A stretch of 64,000 bases of DNA from Sipunculus nudus (taxonomy: Eukaryota > Annelida > Sipuncula > Golfingiida > Sipunculidae), in the NCBI GenBank assembly GCA_026874595.1, contig CM049316.1, positions 9,910,839 through 9,974,838 of the forward strand. Reading direction: 5' to 3'. The notes under the pieces are model-generated. The model did not search any database and was not told where the DNA came from. It saw nothing but the letters and a program-made list of their open reading frames with translations. Position numbers and translations under genes: made by a program. Shown here piece after piece: positions 34,905 through 46,874 of this stretch; the first letter of the stretch is position 1; each line of letters begins with the position of its first letter.

Positions 34905-37900
34905 CAAGGCAATTGGATGGAAAGCTTGATCACTACCGGTTACAGGATTTATTCTTAGTTTCAGAAAGGTTTATGCTGGGTGTAAACATGTTAGGTAATT
35001 ATAACTTTTTAACTATTATAACTATTATAATTTTTTTTATAGAAAATGTTTTTACATTATCATTCAGGCTTTTTTAAATCAGTCAGGTTAACATAGTAAT
35101 AGTTGCCGGTTTATAAGACATTTTAACATAATTGCTTAATCTATATAGTTACAATTTTTGTCTAAATATAGAAAGGCCCTGTCTATACGTACACATACGC
35201 CTATACATGTATATGTAAAATTCACCATATCTGTACAATTTTATCATTAATATTATTGTTCCCAGTTTCTGTACTGAAATTTTATTTTTCTGCTCTGTGA
35301 GATCTCCAAATGTAGTTCTAACTTTCATGCCAGGTGTCTCTGTAAGAGAATGGGCCGGAGCTACGTGTTGCCGAGTGTGTCAATATAAAAAAAAACTACA
35401 CTAAGGAAGATCTTGAGTTTCTTGATCTTATTGTTTTCCTCCGAAGAATTTAACTTGACCATTTTACTATAAGGAACTGCACAAGCTTATGTATCAAAGG
35501 TTTCATTTGGAAGAAACAGCTGAATTTGAAAGGTTGCTTAAGATAGCGTCATCCTGTCCTGCCAACGTTCATTTCTCTCTGAGATTTAACAAGAGGAAAT
35601 TTCCCGTCTGGTGTCAGCTGCTTACATAAGGTCACGTCATAAAAACAAAATATTTACTTCAGTTCCTTCCCTGTTGACGTATTTTTGCCGAAATACGGGA
35701 AATTTGTGAACAGAAATGAGGGTTAAATTTTTTTTCAGTTTCTTAAAAATTTTTTATTCACGCACCTTTCTTCACCTGTGAGTCCAGCAGTCGAAAAATC
35801 CAAATAGCGCTATTTTTGACACTTATTAACCTTTATATTTATACTTCAATTTCCTTATTTTATTATAAATTGTCAAAATAAGTGTTATTTTTTTGCCATA
35901 AATACAGTATTTTGAATTTGATTAACCAGGCGTTATTTTATTATTATCCATTATGGCTACTTTAATTTATTATATTTTCCATAAATACATCGGTTATAGA
36001 TCTAACCCTTTATTCCCATGTTATTTGGCCACCATAGCCAACAATTAACCCGAAACACTTTGTTAACAATGACTAGATAAAATACGTTTGTAGCGATACA
36101 AAATCAACTTCCCTCGGACCAGTCGCTCTGAGTGGCAGACACGGCAGGGATACCAGCAGGAAAAAGCAGACCTAGGATACGACTTTCTGCACAGAGCGGA
36201 ATGTTGTTTGACATACTGAGAAGACACATGGGTTTTAACTGGGCTTTTAACCTCCGGACCTCTCGCCCACCTATCGCGTCTGTAAAGCACAAATGGGAAT
36301 AATACCGACTGATCTTTTTCTCTGTAAGTACACCTGTGTCTAGGCCTTGCCGAGTCGACCTCTGTCACACCGACTTGCAGAACGCGTGGCCCCATGTAAC
36401 GAATACATGGGTCATGTGTCCATCATTGTAAATCCTGTTTCAAAAGACACTCAGATGATGGGATATTTTATATAGAAAAGAGACATACTGGCAATATATT
36501 TTTTGCTTACAGGTTAATAATTTACATAGTTTAAATTAATCATCATTTATACCGCAAATTACATTTTGATAATTAACACAGATTGCTAAATTCATGAATA
36601 CCATTAATATCAACGATGTGTTTTCAAGAGCACTGCAGCACAAAAAGAATATACTTCTGATAATCGCTTGGCGATAACACTTAATCTAGTTCATATACTA
36701 GTATTAGTTTTGAAAATCACTTAGATATTTACGTTCGTCATTAGCATTTTCGGAACTATTACGAATCTACTCTGACCAGATTATCTTTTTATGTTTATGA
36801 TTTTTACAAACATTAAAAAAAAACGCTGATCACACTCATTATAGATAATTACTTAACTACTTCAAGAAAGTGCCAAAAAAATATTTTCTTTGCGTCTGAA
36901 TCGCTCCAGATTTTACTTTTAATTCCACATTGACTATAGTATATGATTTATAAAGAAGTTTAAATCATATATTTCTAGCTTTAGGTTATATTTTGCAAAT
37001 ATTATGGAAATCATAAATCATATTCAGCACAGAAAATTGTGCATAAATATTTAAGACTGTTACCGGGTTGTGCAAGTTATAGATGACTCCTTAGCGCCAA
37101 TCATAAGCTCAGACAATGTGTCTGATGTATAACTGCTTTCCTCGCCCACCACGACACATCCCATTATCCAGGGCATATCTATAAGATTTCTGGATTAACT
37201 GTCTAGCTCCCTATCATAGATCTCGCACCTGTCAGCACATCCCTAGCAGTTCTGACTACACGTTTACAGCTCAGACAAAACTCTCAGAAATCATCTTCCT
37301 CTTCTAGTCCTCCTCTCAAAATCCAGGAATGATTACTCCGGACGTTTTATGAAGAGCCCTCAGTGACGGCTCCTACACTTTTGCTCCGTTGTGCTTTTCC
37401 AAAATGGTCTCTGAGTTTTATTTTGATTGCATGTTAAGCTCAAAAAGAGCACCGTAAGAGTTAAAAATACGCCCTTCGTTTGTCTTGTCACCTTTGTCCT
37501 CATTTATTATGCACAGACTTTACAGTGAATTGAACTCAGACGAGTTATTTTTTTATTTAACAATCTTTATGAATGTCAACAAAGCCCATCAAATTTCATG
37601 TTATCGCATTGCAAAATGTCGGATGTCTGATAACCTCTGACCTAATTAAATATGCACAGATTTTGCTCAGAATTTAAATGAGATGAGAACTTTAATTGGT
37701 GAATATTTTATTGAATTTTATGACAATCAATAAAAACTTATTGTTCATCACGGTGTTTCCCAAGAATTAAAATGTAACGAGATAATTTACTGATAAATAT
37801 TGAAGTGATGTCTAATCCTTGAAGGGTAAGGCTGCGACGCGACCCTAAAGGGTAATGACGAACGGACATACGGACGGACGCTAGATCGCATCAAGTTATG

Positions 37901-38592
37901 GGTGGGGGAGTTTTGTAAAAATCATTCGTTGCCTCAAACATCCATATATCCTCCCCACTTTTGAAAGTGCACCCTACCTAGTTTCGATCACTTCCACCAT
38001 ACTGATAAAATACGTAAAAATCGAGGCTTATGCAGGAAGCATTTTGAACCTTTTGGTAATGATTTTATCAGGCGTGGACCTTTTTTTAAAGGGATAGTGA
38101 TCAGTTAAGAGGAATAATAAACGTATTTTTACCATAGCGATTTCGAGATGTCGAAATTTTTCCGTCATGTCGTTCATTGTGTCCTAGTATTTTCCTGATG
38201 CACGTCTTACCCATGTATCTTAAGCAGAGGTCATTCAAGATTTGGCACGTTTCATTTTTGTTCATTGAATTGTCATTAATGTTAGCCTTAATAAGCCTTA
38301 GTTGTTGCGTGTTAATAAATGGAGCATTTTTATTAAATATAAATGAATAAAAAATAAAGTGTTGGAAATTGAGCAAAATATAATTTTGTATGAACGGTTA
38401 TAATCTGGATAACCACATATTCCCTGTCTGAAGAGTGTTATCTGTAGTCTCGGAGATGGCTTTGTCCTCTAGCTTTTTTATTAGTGTAAGTTTATTAGGG
38501 GGGGTGGGAAGCGGTTTCTCTCAGGACTCTCTTGGATTGTGACGCAAAAATTTTGCAAGATAAGAAGGCCCATGATTATATATATTAAATAT

Positions 38593-38595
<3 letters not shown>
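34901..38595. other. Gene-free stretch
   Basis: No gene recognised. A minus-strand frame of 110 codons at 36063-36395 lies in a GC-richer patch but shows no domain. Two loosely similar ATTATGCACAGA / AAATATGCACAGA segments occur near 37508 and 37650. Confidence 0.5.

Positions 38596-38629
<34 letters not shown>
38596..38629. repeat. (TA)n tract at the left edge of the LTR element
   Basis: The TA run abuts the 5' LTR directly. A second TA run abuts the 3' LTR at 43952, so the element appears to have inserted into a TA microsatellite. Confidence 0.9.
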
Positions 38630-38633
<4 letters not shown>

Positions 38634-39394
38634 ACAGGTGCCCCTTTTATTGTGTGCAGCGGTCTTGTAAATGATTGTTTTATTGTGCACACGGATGTTC
38701 CATGTGTTGTTGGCATTTTGTTTGTGAACCCTAGATACACAGCGTTCTTTGTTCTAGTGTGTTCTTTGAACGTGTGTACTGTGTTAGATTCTTCAATTTG
38801 TTCGAGCATTTGAATATTCTCGGCTGGAGGTGAGAAGTTATAAATAGGGGGCTGTGTTTTAAAGCCGGGGAGAGGAGAGAGAATATTCCAGCGGACAAAG
38901 AAGCGTGCATGTCAGTTTGTGGGACCTATTCCGATAAGTGCGGCAATTATAGATTTTCTTCAGCTTTTCTTCTGGATTTGTGACGAATCTTATTTGGTCT
39001 TCAGTTTACTTGCGAGATGTTACAAGAGCTTTACATTGGACTGTTATTCTCTGAGAGAATTTGTGTGAACTGGTCGTCCGGCTTATACATTTAAAGGACT
39101 TTTCGTTGTGACATTGGTGGTATCCAGGTACTGTGAACTTTATTTTACTGTGTGATTGTATTGACTTTCTGTTATACTGCTGTTATACAGTGTAATTGTA
39201 TTGATTTAGTGTACTGTAATGTTAGGGTTGTTTTAAGAATAAATTATAGCTATTTGTTAAAAAAAACTGACTTCTTTATTCATTCCCCTAGACATTTCAC
39301 GCTGCCTAGTGTTAGAGAATCTGATTTTTTTTCTCCATTTCAAAATTTATGTTCATCACGCATACGTGATCTGTTGATATTAGGTTCCGTAATA
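38630..39394 (+). repeat. 5' LTR
   Basis: It begins tgttacaggtg and ends near ggttccgtaata, ahead of the primer site. TATA box tataaata is at 38839-38846 and aataaa at 39238-39243. The last ~125 bases are almost identical to the 3' LTR, but the U3 part differs strongly. Confidence 0.85.
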
Positions 39395-39401
39395 TAAAAT
39401 C

Positions 39402-39418
39402 TGGGGCTCGTCCGGGAT
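39402..39418 (+). other. Primer-binding site, tRNA-Pro-like
   Basis: The sequence tggggctcgtccgggat is complementary to the 3' end of tRNA-Pro including CCA, apart from one missing G. It lies 7 bases after the 5' LTR end, where minus-strand synthesis would be primed. Confidence 0.75.
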
Positions 39419-39563
39419 GCTTAATACTTATGAAAATTTATTAGGCCTTGACCTGGACATATTGTTTGATCATACATTGTTTCCAAGATTACATATTGTT
39501 TACAATACGTTGTTTACAGGATTTATCTCAGTGGTTTTTCTGTTATTGTTTTAACATCTTAAC

Positions 39564-40305
39564 ATGGCATATATCAAACCTGAGACATTTGTTGACGATC
39601 CCGACCCTGATCAACATGAACAGTTGACAAAGGAAAAGTTGTTGCGTTTAGGACAACACTTAGGGTTAAGTGTGAAGAAAGCATTGAGAAAGCCTGATAT
39701 CATTGCTAAAATCATGCAAGATCTAGTTAGTAAAGGTTTAATTGAAGAGAGTGAAGTTGAAACATAAAAAGATGACAGCCTTGCTATGCAATTAGAATTA
39801 AAAAAAATAGAAATGCAACATGAGCTAGCATTAAAACAGTAAGAATTAGAAAAACAAAGAGAAGAGAGGGAAGAACATGAAAGGTTAGAAAGAGAAAGAC
39901 TAGAGAAAGAAATTGAGTTAAAACGACTGGAGTTAGAAAGACTCAAACTAGAACATAGTCTAAGTGCTGCCCCAACTCACAGTTTTGATGTTACTCAACA
40001 CATTAGACTTGTCCCACCTTTTCAAGAAAAAGAGGTTGATAAATATTTCTTACACTTTGAGAAGGTAGTTGAAAATTTAAATAGCCTAAGGAAATTTGGA
40101 CTATGCTGTTACAAAGTGTATTGACTGGCAAGGCCAGAGAAATTTATACAGAGCTTACAGTAGAAGCTGCTGCTGGCTATGACCTTGTAAAACGGTAAAT
40201 CCTGAAAGGTTATGAGTTAGTTCCGGAGGCTTACCGCCAGAAATTCAGAAATTGGGAAAAGCGCAAAGAACAGACCTACGTTGAATTTGCTAGGACAAAA
40301 GAGTA
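39564..40305 (+). pseudogene. gag remnant of the LTR element
   Basis: The ATG at 39564 opens a 67-codon frame with a SAP-like helix pair (LTKEKLLRLGQHLGL, then KKALRKPDIIAKIM). After a stop comes a Glu/Arg/Leu-rich coiled-coil segment (39776-39960, one more stop). Capsid-like blocks follow (VPPFQEKEVDKYFLHFEKV, then GKAREIY and ILKGYELVPEAYRQKFRNW) with a frameshift near 40100. The nucleocapsid zinc knuckle is absent, probably deleted before the protease remnant. Confidence 0.75.
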
Positions 40306-40545
40306 GTATATTGTTAATGGTGTGTTTTTTACAGATAAGAACACTTCACTTCCGCTTCACAGCATCCATTTAAAGTCAGATTTGATTTCTGGGAATATTA
40401 CAGTGGGCATAAGAACTACTTTACCCTCAAAGGGAATTCGTTTGCTACTAGACAATGATGTTGCAGGTGACAAAGTACAGCCTGTACCAATAGTGACAGA
40501 AAAGCCGTCACTTGATCAGGACACTGATCCGGAAAGTCAAGAATT
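40306..40545 (+). pseudogene. Aspartic protease remnant (C-terminal part only)
   Basis: The frame reads LHSIHLKSDLISG, then VGIRTTLP, then GIRLLLDNDVAGDKV, matching the C-terminal ILG-type end of gypsy proteases (usual form LILGNDLAG). The D-S/T-G active-site part is missing, consistent with a deletion joining gag to this point. Confidence 0.65.
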
Positions 40546-40904
40546 CCTGGTTTGTATCCTTCATGTGCTGTAACAAGATCTATGGCCAAGAAAAACACAC
40601 ATAAGGATAATGGTCCAGATAATAACACTCTGGGAGTCACTAGTGACTCGTCTAACGACTTGCCCAGACAGGATGCAGCATTTTCAAGGTCAGAACTTAT
40701 CGCGGAACAGCATAAGGACCCTGATATTTAATGTGTGTTTCCCACGGCAGTTTCTAAAGATGAAATGTCACAGAAGCCAGTTTGTTTCTATGTCGAAAAT
40801 GGAATGCTTATGCGTAAATGGCGACCACCCGATGTATGCACTGATGATGAGTGGGCCATCAAAAAACAAATAGTAATGCCCACAAGCTTTCGCAATTAAA
40901 TTCA

Positions 40905-41620
40905 AAGCATGTCACATGAGGCTCCTTTGTCTGGCCATTTAGGTATACATAAATTTATCAGAAAGTTAGTACACACTTCTATTGGCATAACCTCGGGAAA
41001 GATGTTGTACAATATTGTAAATCATGCCATACATGCCAGATGGTAGGCAAGCCAACCAGAATCCTCCTAAGGCCCCACTTAGGCCTATTCCTGCTTTCGA
41101 GGAACCATTCAGTAGGATTATTGTTGACTGTGTTGGACCACTGCCCAAAACAAAATGTCGACATGAATACCTGCTGACAATTATGTGCGCATCTACCAGG
41201 TTCCCTGAGGCAATACCATTGCGCAAAATTAATGCCAAAATGTTGTCAAAGCTCTGACCAAGTTTTTTACAACTTTTGGATTGCCAAAATCCGTCCAGTC
41301 TTACCAAGGGTCTACTTTCCAACAAGTTATGCTTGAGCTATGTAAAAAAACAGTACAGCTCTTCGCCATTCCATCCTTTGAGCCTGGTGAAAAGGTCCTT
41401 GCCTTACTTCCCAACCCTGGCAGACCTCTGCAAGCTAGGTATATTGGTCCTTACATTGTTGACAAGAATGTCAGTGATTTAAATTACATACCGTTGACAC
41501 CAGATAGGCGAATAAAGAATCAACTGTGCCATGTTAACATGTTGAAACCATATTATGACAGAAATAGCACATCAGATTTTGTACATAATGTTACTGCTGT
41601 AAATTGTGAAAAAAACTGAC
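40905..41620 (+). pseudogene. Integrase remnant with GPY/F module
   Basis: The HHCC zinc-binding region is readable (SHEAPLSGHLGIHKF at about 40910, NCKSCHTCQ at about 41018). The core follows with the first catalytic Asp in IIVDCVGPLP and the TRFPEAIPLR block. At the second acidic position the sequence reads QSYQGS where QSDQGS is usual. Roughly 100 codons, including the catalytic Glu region, are deleted. A GPY/F module follows (FEPGEKVLALLP, YIGPYIV, NQLCHVNMLKPYY). It is upstream of RT, not downstream. Confidence 0.85.
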
Positions 41621-41700
41621 CCTGACCCAGTTAAAGTAGATACTGATTGAAAGTGTGATGTAGACATTCAGTGTGGAACAGTACCACTAAATAGTCAGAC

Positions 41701-42538
41701 GTGCTTAACAACCTGGATGCCAAACTGTCACACTTTACCGCACAGCAACAACAAGACCTCAAGAATTATGAACATTTGTTTGGTGACATTCCAACGCAAA
41801 CTAACATATTATGCCATGACGTCGTTGTTTGCGAGGCAAGCGCAGTCAAGCAACTGAGTCCAGAAAAGCAAAAGTATCTACAGGATGAGATTCAATATTT
41901 GCTGGACAATGATTTTATTGAACCTAGTAACAGTAACTGGAGTTCACCATGTAAAAAACTGAAAACTGAACTCTGTCACCAAGACTGACACGTTCCCGAT
42001 TCCGAGGATCGATGATTATATTGATAGAGTCGATAGCTCCAGATATGTCTCGAAGTTTGACTTGATAAAAGGATTCTCGCAAGTTCTGCTGACAAAACGA
42101 GCGAAAGAAGTGTTCGCATTTGTGACGCCGCGAGGACTGTACCAGTATAAAGTTATGCCGTTTGGCATGAAGAACTCTCCAGCCACGTTCCAGCGCCTCA
42201 TCTATATGGTTGTCAAGGACATTCAGGGCTGCGACGCATATGTTGAAGACCTTATCGTGTACAGCGGCATCTGGGAGAAACATATGCAAATTCTTCGCGA
42301 CCTCTTCGAAAGACTCGGTGAAGCACGTCTGACCGTCAACTTAGTAAAATCTGAGTTTTGTCATGCACAAGTAACATCTTTGGGTCATATTGTAGGGCAC
42401 GGTCAGGTAAAACCTGTTGATGCTAAGATAAGTGCTATTTCTGCATTTCCGAAACCAGAAAACAAAAAGCAAATAATGCGTTTTCTTGGTATGTTTGGGT
42501 ACTACAGGAAGTTTTGTCCAAATTTTTCATCTGTATAA
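41701..42538 (+). pseudogene. Reverse transcriptase remnant
   Basis: The leading block reads HLFGDIPTQTN and IQYLLDNDFIEPSNSNWSSP (41701-41950). A deletion removes the VPKPDG..R.C.DYR segment, then DTFPIPRIDDYID resumes. The catalytic region FDLIKGFSQV, YQYKVMPFGMKNSPATFQRL and AYVEDLIVYS follows; the usual YxDD reads YVED. The thumb block is MRFLGMFGYYRKFCPNFS. At least one frameshift lies at about 41990-42060. Confidence 0.92.
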
Positions 42539-42998
42539 AGTTTATATGGAATGTTCAGTGTGAAAATGCATTTCAGAATTTGAAAGCAGTTCTGCAAAGT
42601 TCACCAGTTTTAGCAGCTCCAGAATTTTCTGTACCTTTTAAGTTAGCTGTAGATGTTAGTGATAATGCTGCTGGTGCTGTGTTGTTACAAGAAGGCAATG
42701 ATGGCATAGATCATCCAATTTGTTATTTTTTTTTAAAATTTAATGCAAACCAGAAAAACTACTCCACTGTTGAAAAAGAATTTTGGCATTCCATCATTTT
42801 GAAGTTTATGTTACTTCAACATTCAAGCCTATCATTGTCTTCAGTGATCACAATCCCCTGACGTTCATGAACGAGTTGAAGAGTAAAAATCGAAGATTGT
42901 TGAGATGGAGTTTGTTCTTACAGGATTACAATCTTTAAATCAGACACAATAAAGGGAAAGACAATGTACTTGCTGGTTGCTTATCGAGAAAATTATGA
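42539..42998 (+). pseudogene. RNase H remnant
   Basis: It reads FKLAVDVSDNAAGAVLLQE, HPICYFFLKFNANQKNYST and VEKEF, then after a frameshift FSDHNPLTFMNELKS, LLRWSLFLQDYNL, a stop, and GKDNVLAGCLSR. This is the full gypsy RNase H order ending at the usual DNV.AD.LSR block. It is the last coding domain before the 3' LTR. Confidence 0.9.
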
Positions 42999-43114
42999 AA
43001 TGTTGTAAACGAGATGTTTATGCAATGTTGTAAATGAGATGATATTTGAAATGTTATAAAAATTTAGTGATTGCAAAAAGAGAATTTTTTTGAAAAAAAT
43101 CTGTCTTTTTTTCT

Positions 43115-43128
43115 AAGAGGAGGGGGAG
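43115..43128 (+). other. Polypurine tract
   Basis: aagaggagggggag lies immediately before the 3' LTR start (tgttatag), as needed for plus-strand priming. Confidence 0.85.
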
Positions 43129-43948
43129 TGTTATAGATGTCTATTTTATTGTATGCAGCAGTGTGTTTGTTCAGCGCTAGCTTTGTCTTTTGCTTTGACG
43201 GCATAGCCCGGTCCACGCGTGGGGTCTCACGTGTAAACAGCGGTCATGCTAGTCTTTGGCTTTCTCGGCCGGCTGAGCCAGGCCGGCCTACGTGTGAACC
43301 CTGATATGTAGAAACACAGCGATGTTGTTCTGGGTGTTTCCTGTAACGCGTGTGTACTGTGTATCATGTTAGGTTCTTTGGATTGTTCGAGAAATGGAAA
43401 GTTCTCGGCTTGAGGTGAAAGTTATAAATAAGGGGCTGTGTTTTAGAGCCAAAGAGAGAGGAGAGAAATATTCCAGCAGGCACAGAAGCGTGTTAGTCAG
43501 TTGTGGGGCTTTTCCGATGAGTGCGGCAATTATATATTTTCTTCTAAATTTGTGACGGATCTTATATAGTCTTCAGTGTGCTTTCGGGATTATAACAAGA
43601 ACTTCACTTTGGGATTACAACGGATTGATTTTGTGAATGAAATGGACTGTTATTCTCTGAGAAAATTTATGTGAACTGTTCATCTGGGTTGTATGTTATA
43701 AAGGACTTGTTATCGCTGTGACAGTGGTGGTATCCAGGTACTGTACACTTTATTGATATACTTGTATTGATTTGCTATTGTACTGTTACAAATTATGGTT
43801 ATTTGTTAAAATAAAACCCCACTGACTTCTTTATTCATTCCCCTAGACATTTCACGCTGCCTAGTGTTAGAGAATCTGATTTTTTTTATCTCCATTACAA
43901 AATTTATGTTCATCACGCATACGTGATCTGTTGATATAAGGTTCCGTT

Positions 43949-43951
<3 letters not shown>
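43129..43951 (+). repeat. 3' LTR
   Basis: It begins tgttatagatg and ends gttccgttaca. TATA box tataaata is at 43423-43430 and aataaa at 43810-43815. Compared with the 5' LTR it carries a GC-rich segment of over 100 bases at about 43175-43305 that the 5' LTR lacks. Confidence 0.88.

Positions 43952-44024
<73 letters not shown>
43952..44024. repeat. (TA)n tract at the right edge of the LTR element
   Basis: About 70 bases of TA with one C interruption. Confidence 0.95.
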
Positions 44025-44027
<3 letters not shown>

Positions 44028-45632
44028 CATTCCCTATTTGTGGAAATACAAAACACCAATGTGGGTATAGCGGACTACAAGTTGAATATGCTTTTCGTCC
44101 TTTCACTGTGTTATCTTAAACTTATTCAATAGAGAGGAAATTAAAAACTCGGCTTGTAGTGGAGGTTTCTAAATGTCCATGCGTGGATTGTAAATGACAA
44201 AATTAAGCTATAAAACATTAAAACGAGGTCATTTTTCCTATAACCATGTCTCAAATGGTACACGTAGCTGTAATCCAGGGTGATTAGTTTATAAATAGAA
44301 CAATCTTCTCAATATAATACTTCTATGATTAAAAACTAAGCATGATTTTCAAACTCAACGTTGAGAATGAGAGAAAATTTATTGTCAATTCAATTAAGAT
44401 TACAATGTTATCCTATTATCATGGCTTTCTAATCCTAGCTCAGATTAATGACATAAATCTCGGCCCGGGATAAATAACCCCTACATACACTTCCGGCTTT
44501 TACGATCGACGCTCCGATCAAGAATTAGTCCCTGGAGGTCTGCCAGTTATATCACAGAAGAATAAAATTTGGTCATATTATATAGTTTAAAGACCATTCC
44601 ATGTTTTTTATATTGTAAAAAAAGGTATTAATTTAGTGATATGATAAAGCATAGGAGCTGATAATAAAATCTTGATCTCCCACCCTGTTTCATTGACTCT
44701 ATCGGTGCGTATAGCATCATATATTGGGTGAGATTTTTCACACAGTTGAAAATGTTTTCGCGGTTCACTGGGCAATTTATTTATTAAAATTGCTACCGGG
44801 TATGCGCAGAATTGTGCATATATATATATTTTATTCCCAATTTGTGGAAATACAATACACCAATGTGGGTATAGCGGACTGACAAGTTGAATATGCTTTT
44901 CGTCCTTTTCCTGTGTTATCTAAAACTTATTCAATAGAGAGGAAATTAAAAACTCGGCTTGTAGTGGAGGTTTCTAAATGTCCATGCGTGGATTGTAAAT
45001 GACAAAATTAAGCTATAAAACATTAAAACGAGGTCATTTTTCCTATAACCATGTCTCAAATGGTACACGTAGCTGTAATCCAGGGTGATTGGTTTATAAA
45101 TAGAACAATCTTCTCAATATAATACTTCTATGATTAAAAACTAAGCATGATTTTCAAACTCAACGTTGAGAATGAGAGAAAATGTATTGTCAATTCAATT
45201 AAGATTACAATGTAATCCTATTATCATGGCTTTCTAATCCTAGCTCAGATTAATGACATAAATCTCGGCCCGGGATAAATAACCCCTACATACACTTCCG
45301 GCTTTTACGATCGACGCTCCGATCAAGAATTAGTCCCTGGAGGTCTGCCAGTTATATCACAGAAGAAGAAAATTTGGTCATATTATATAGTTTAAAGACC
45401 ATTCCATGTTTTTTATATTGTAATAAAAGGTATTAATTAAGTGATATGATAAAGCATAGGAGCTGATAATAAAATCTTGATCTCCCACCCTGTTTTCATT
45501 GACTCTATCGGTGCGTATAGCATCAGATATTTGGTGAGATTTTTCACACAGTTGAAAATATTTTAGCGGTTCACTGGGCAATTTATTTATTAAAATTGCT
45601 ACCGGGAATGCTCAGAATTGTGCAAATTCCGA
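44025..45632. repeat. Two-copy tandem duplication, ~805-bp unit
   Basis: Copy A (44025-44820) and copy B (about 44829-45632) run in parallel with about 97-98% identity by eye. Shared marks include gtggaaatacaa.acaccaa, atgtccatgcgtggattg, ggcccgggataaataacccc and gctaccggg. A short TA run separates them. No coding frame spans either copy. The high identity implies a recent event. Confidence 0.95.
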
Positions 45633-46389
45633 GAAACGTTTCACGTGTAAAAAGGTCTGCCCGTTTCTCAACATCTGTTTGCTTATTAGCAAAACAATCT
45701 TGCAATCTCTTTTGAAAGAAGGAAGTTCAGACATCCATGATGTACATATAGCAACAGCCGTCCATAAAAAAATAATCACGCTCTAATAATTTTTTTTGCG
45801 GTAACCGCCTGAATTCATAGAGCATATTAAACTTTCTTAACCTGTTTGAAAATCTTTAAAATTCAATTTCGCGTTGGAACTACATGACAGAGTCTTAACC
45901 ACGCTTCCTGTTATTAATATCCTTGTGTCATAAAGACCCGGTAATTACCGGTATCGATACGGACCCGCGGGGCCTAGATGTGTCTCGACACCTAAGAACC
46001 AAAAATTAACACTCGTTTGTGAGAGCACACGGCAAAGAGACACCGCCATCTGTTTAGCCTGCACAGCGCTCAAACTGCATGCGGGCAGATGAGAATCGAA
46101 GTTAGGATCTCTTTGACCTCTTTTTCACAAACCCTTTGAGTCATGTGATCAAATAGCTGTCCTTGGACACGGATACCGGTTCAAAAATAGTCATTTGACA
46201 ATGTCACGTGCATAAGTTATATAAGAATGATAATATGATACATTGTGTAGCATAATAAGGGCTTAAATGGTTTGTGTCACGTGAAGTGTCCTATCTTGAG
46301 GCTGGATTGCCAATTCAGAGTTCTGAAAAAATGTCCATAGCCTTTGTATGGTAGCATGTAAATTGTGTTACGCTCTGGTGTGAGCCTGA
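45633..46389. other. Gene-free stretch
   Basis: Nothing recognised between the tandem duplication and the minisatellites. Confidence 0.5.
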
Positions 46390-46835
46390 TTCCGTATGTC
46401 AAGTTAAATGTATTTGTGAACCAGGCTACGTCTTGTAAGCAGACTATGGACTTAATTGATCTTGTTTTAATGTCAAACCTGATGTCTTATAAACCAGTAT
46501 GATCTAGTTAATAATGTCAACCTAATGGTTTTGTGACCTAGCCTGATCTAGTTTGCAATGTCAAACATAATGTCTGATGAATTTGCCCGATCTTTTTTTT
46601 ATGTAAAACCCAATGGCTTATGAACAAGTCTGATCTAGTCTGTGTGATCAAACCGCATGTTTTATGAATAAGCCTGACCTGTTTAGAAATGTCAAACCCA
46701 ATAAATTATGATCTAGTGTTTTGTAATGCCAAGTCTAATGAACAAGTCTGACCTGGTTTGTAATGTCAAGTTAAATATCAAATGAACTAATCTGAAGTGG
46801 TTTGCAATCCAACAGTTTCTTATTAATCACCTTTG
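46390..46835. repeat. Degenerate minisatellite, ~60-bp unit
   Basis: About seven units of the form tgaacaagcctgatctagtt followed by tgtaatgtcaaacctaatgt, heavily diverged. Shared words are gtcaaac, taatg.ctta and ctgatctagt. Confidence 0.8.
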
Positions 46836-46874
46836 CCTTGTTTGTAATATTACTTCCTCGGTATACGTCTATAT

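Larger units (their letters stand above)
38630..43951 (+). mobile_element. Degenerate Ty3/gypsy LTR retrotransposon with integrase upstream of RT (Gmr1-like order)
   Basis: About 5.3 kb, running 5' LTR, tRNA-Pro-like primer site, gag, protease end, integrase zinc and core segments, GPY/F module, reverse transcriptase, RNase H, polypurine tract, 3' LTR. The protein blocks resemble Ty3/gypsy, while integrase before RT is the Ty1/copia order. This combination is known from Gmr1-like elements, described mainly in deuterostomes. Multiple frameshifts, stops and internal deletions make the copy inactive. Target duplication cannot be seen because both flanks are TA repeats. The gene order is read directly from one continuous strand; rearrangement by nested insertion is possible but no internal LTR is seen. 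Confidence 0.88.

Noticed and set aside
36063-36395. 110-codon minus-strand frame in a GC-richer patch, with a second overlapping frame
   Set aside because: No recognisable domain, no splice or 3' end signals around it, and the overlapping frame is about as plausible.
41924-42289. 121-codon minus-strand frame over the RT region
   Set aside because: It is antisense to the clearly readable reverse transcriptase and shows no domain of its own.
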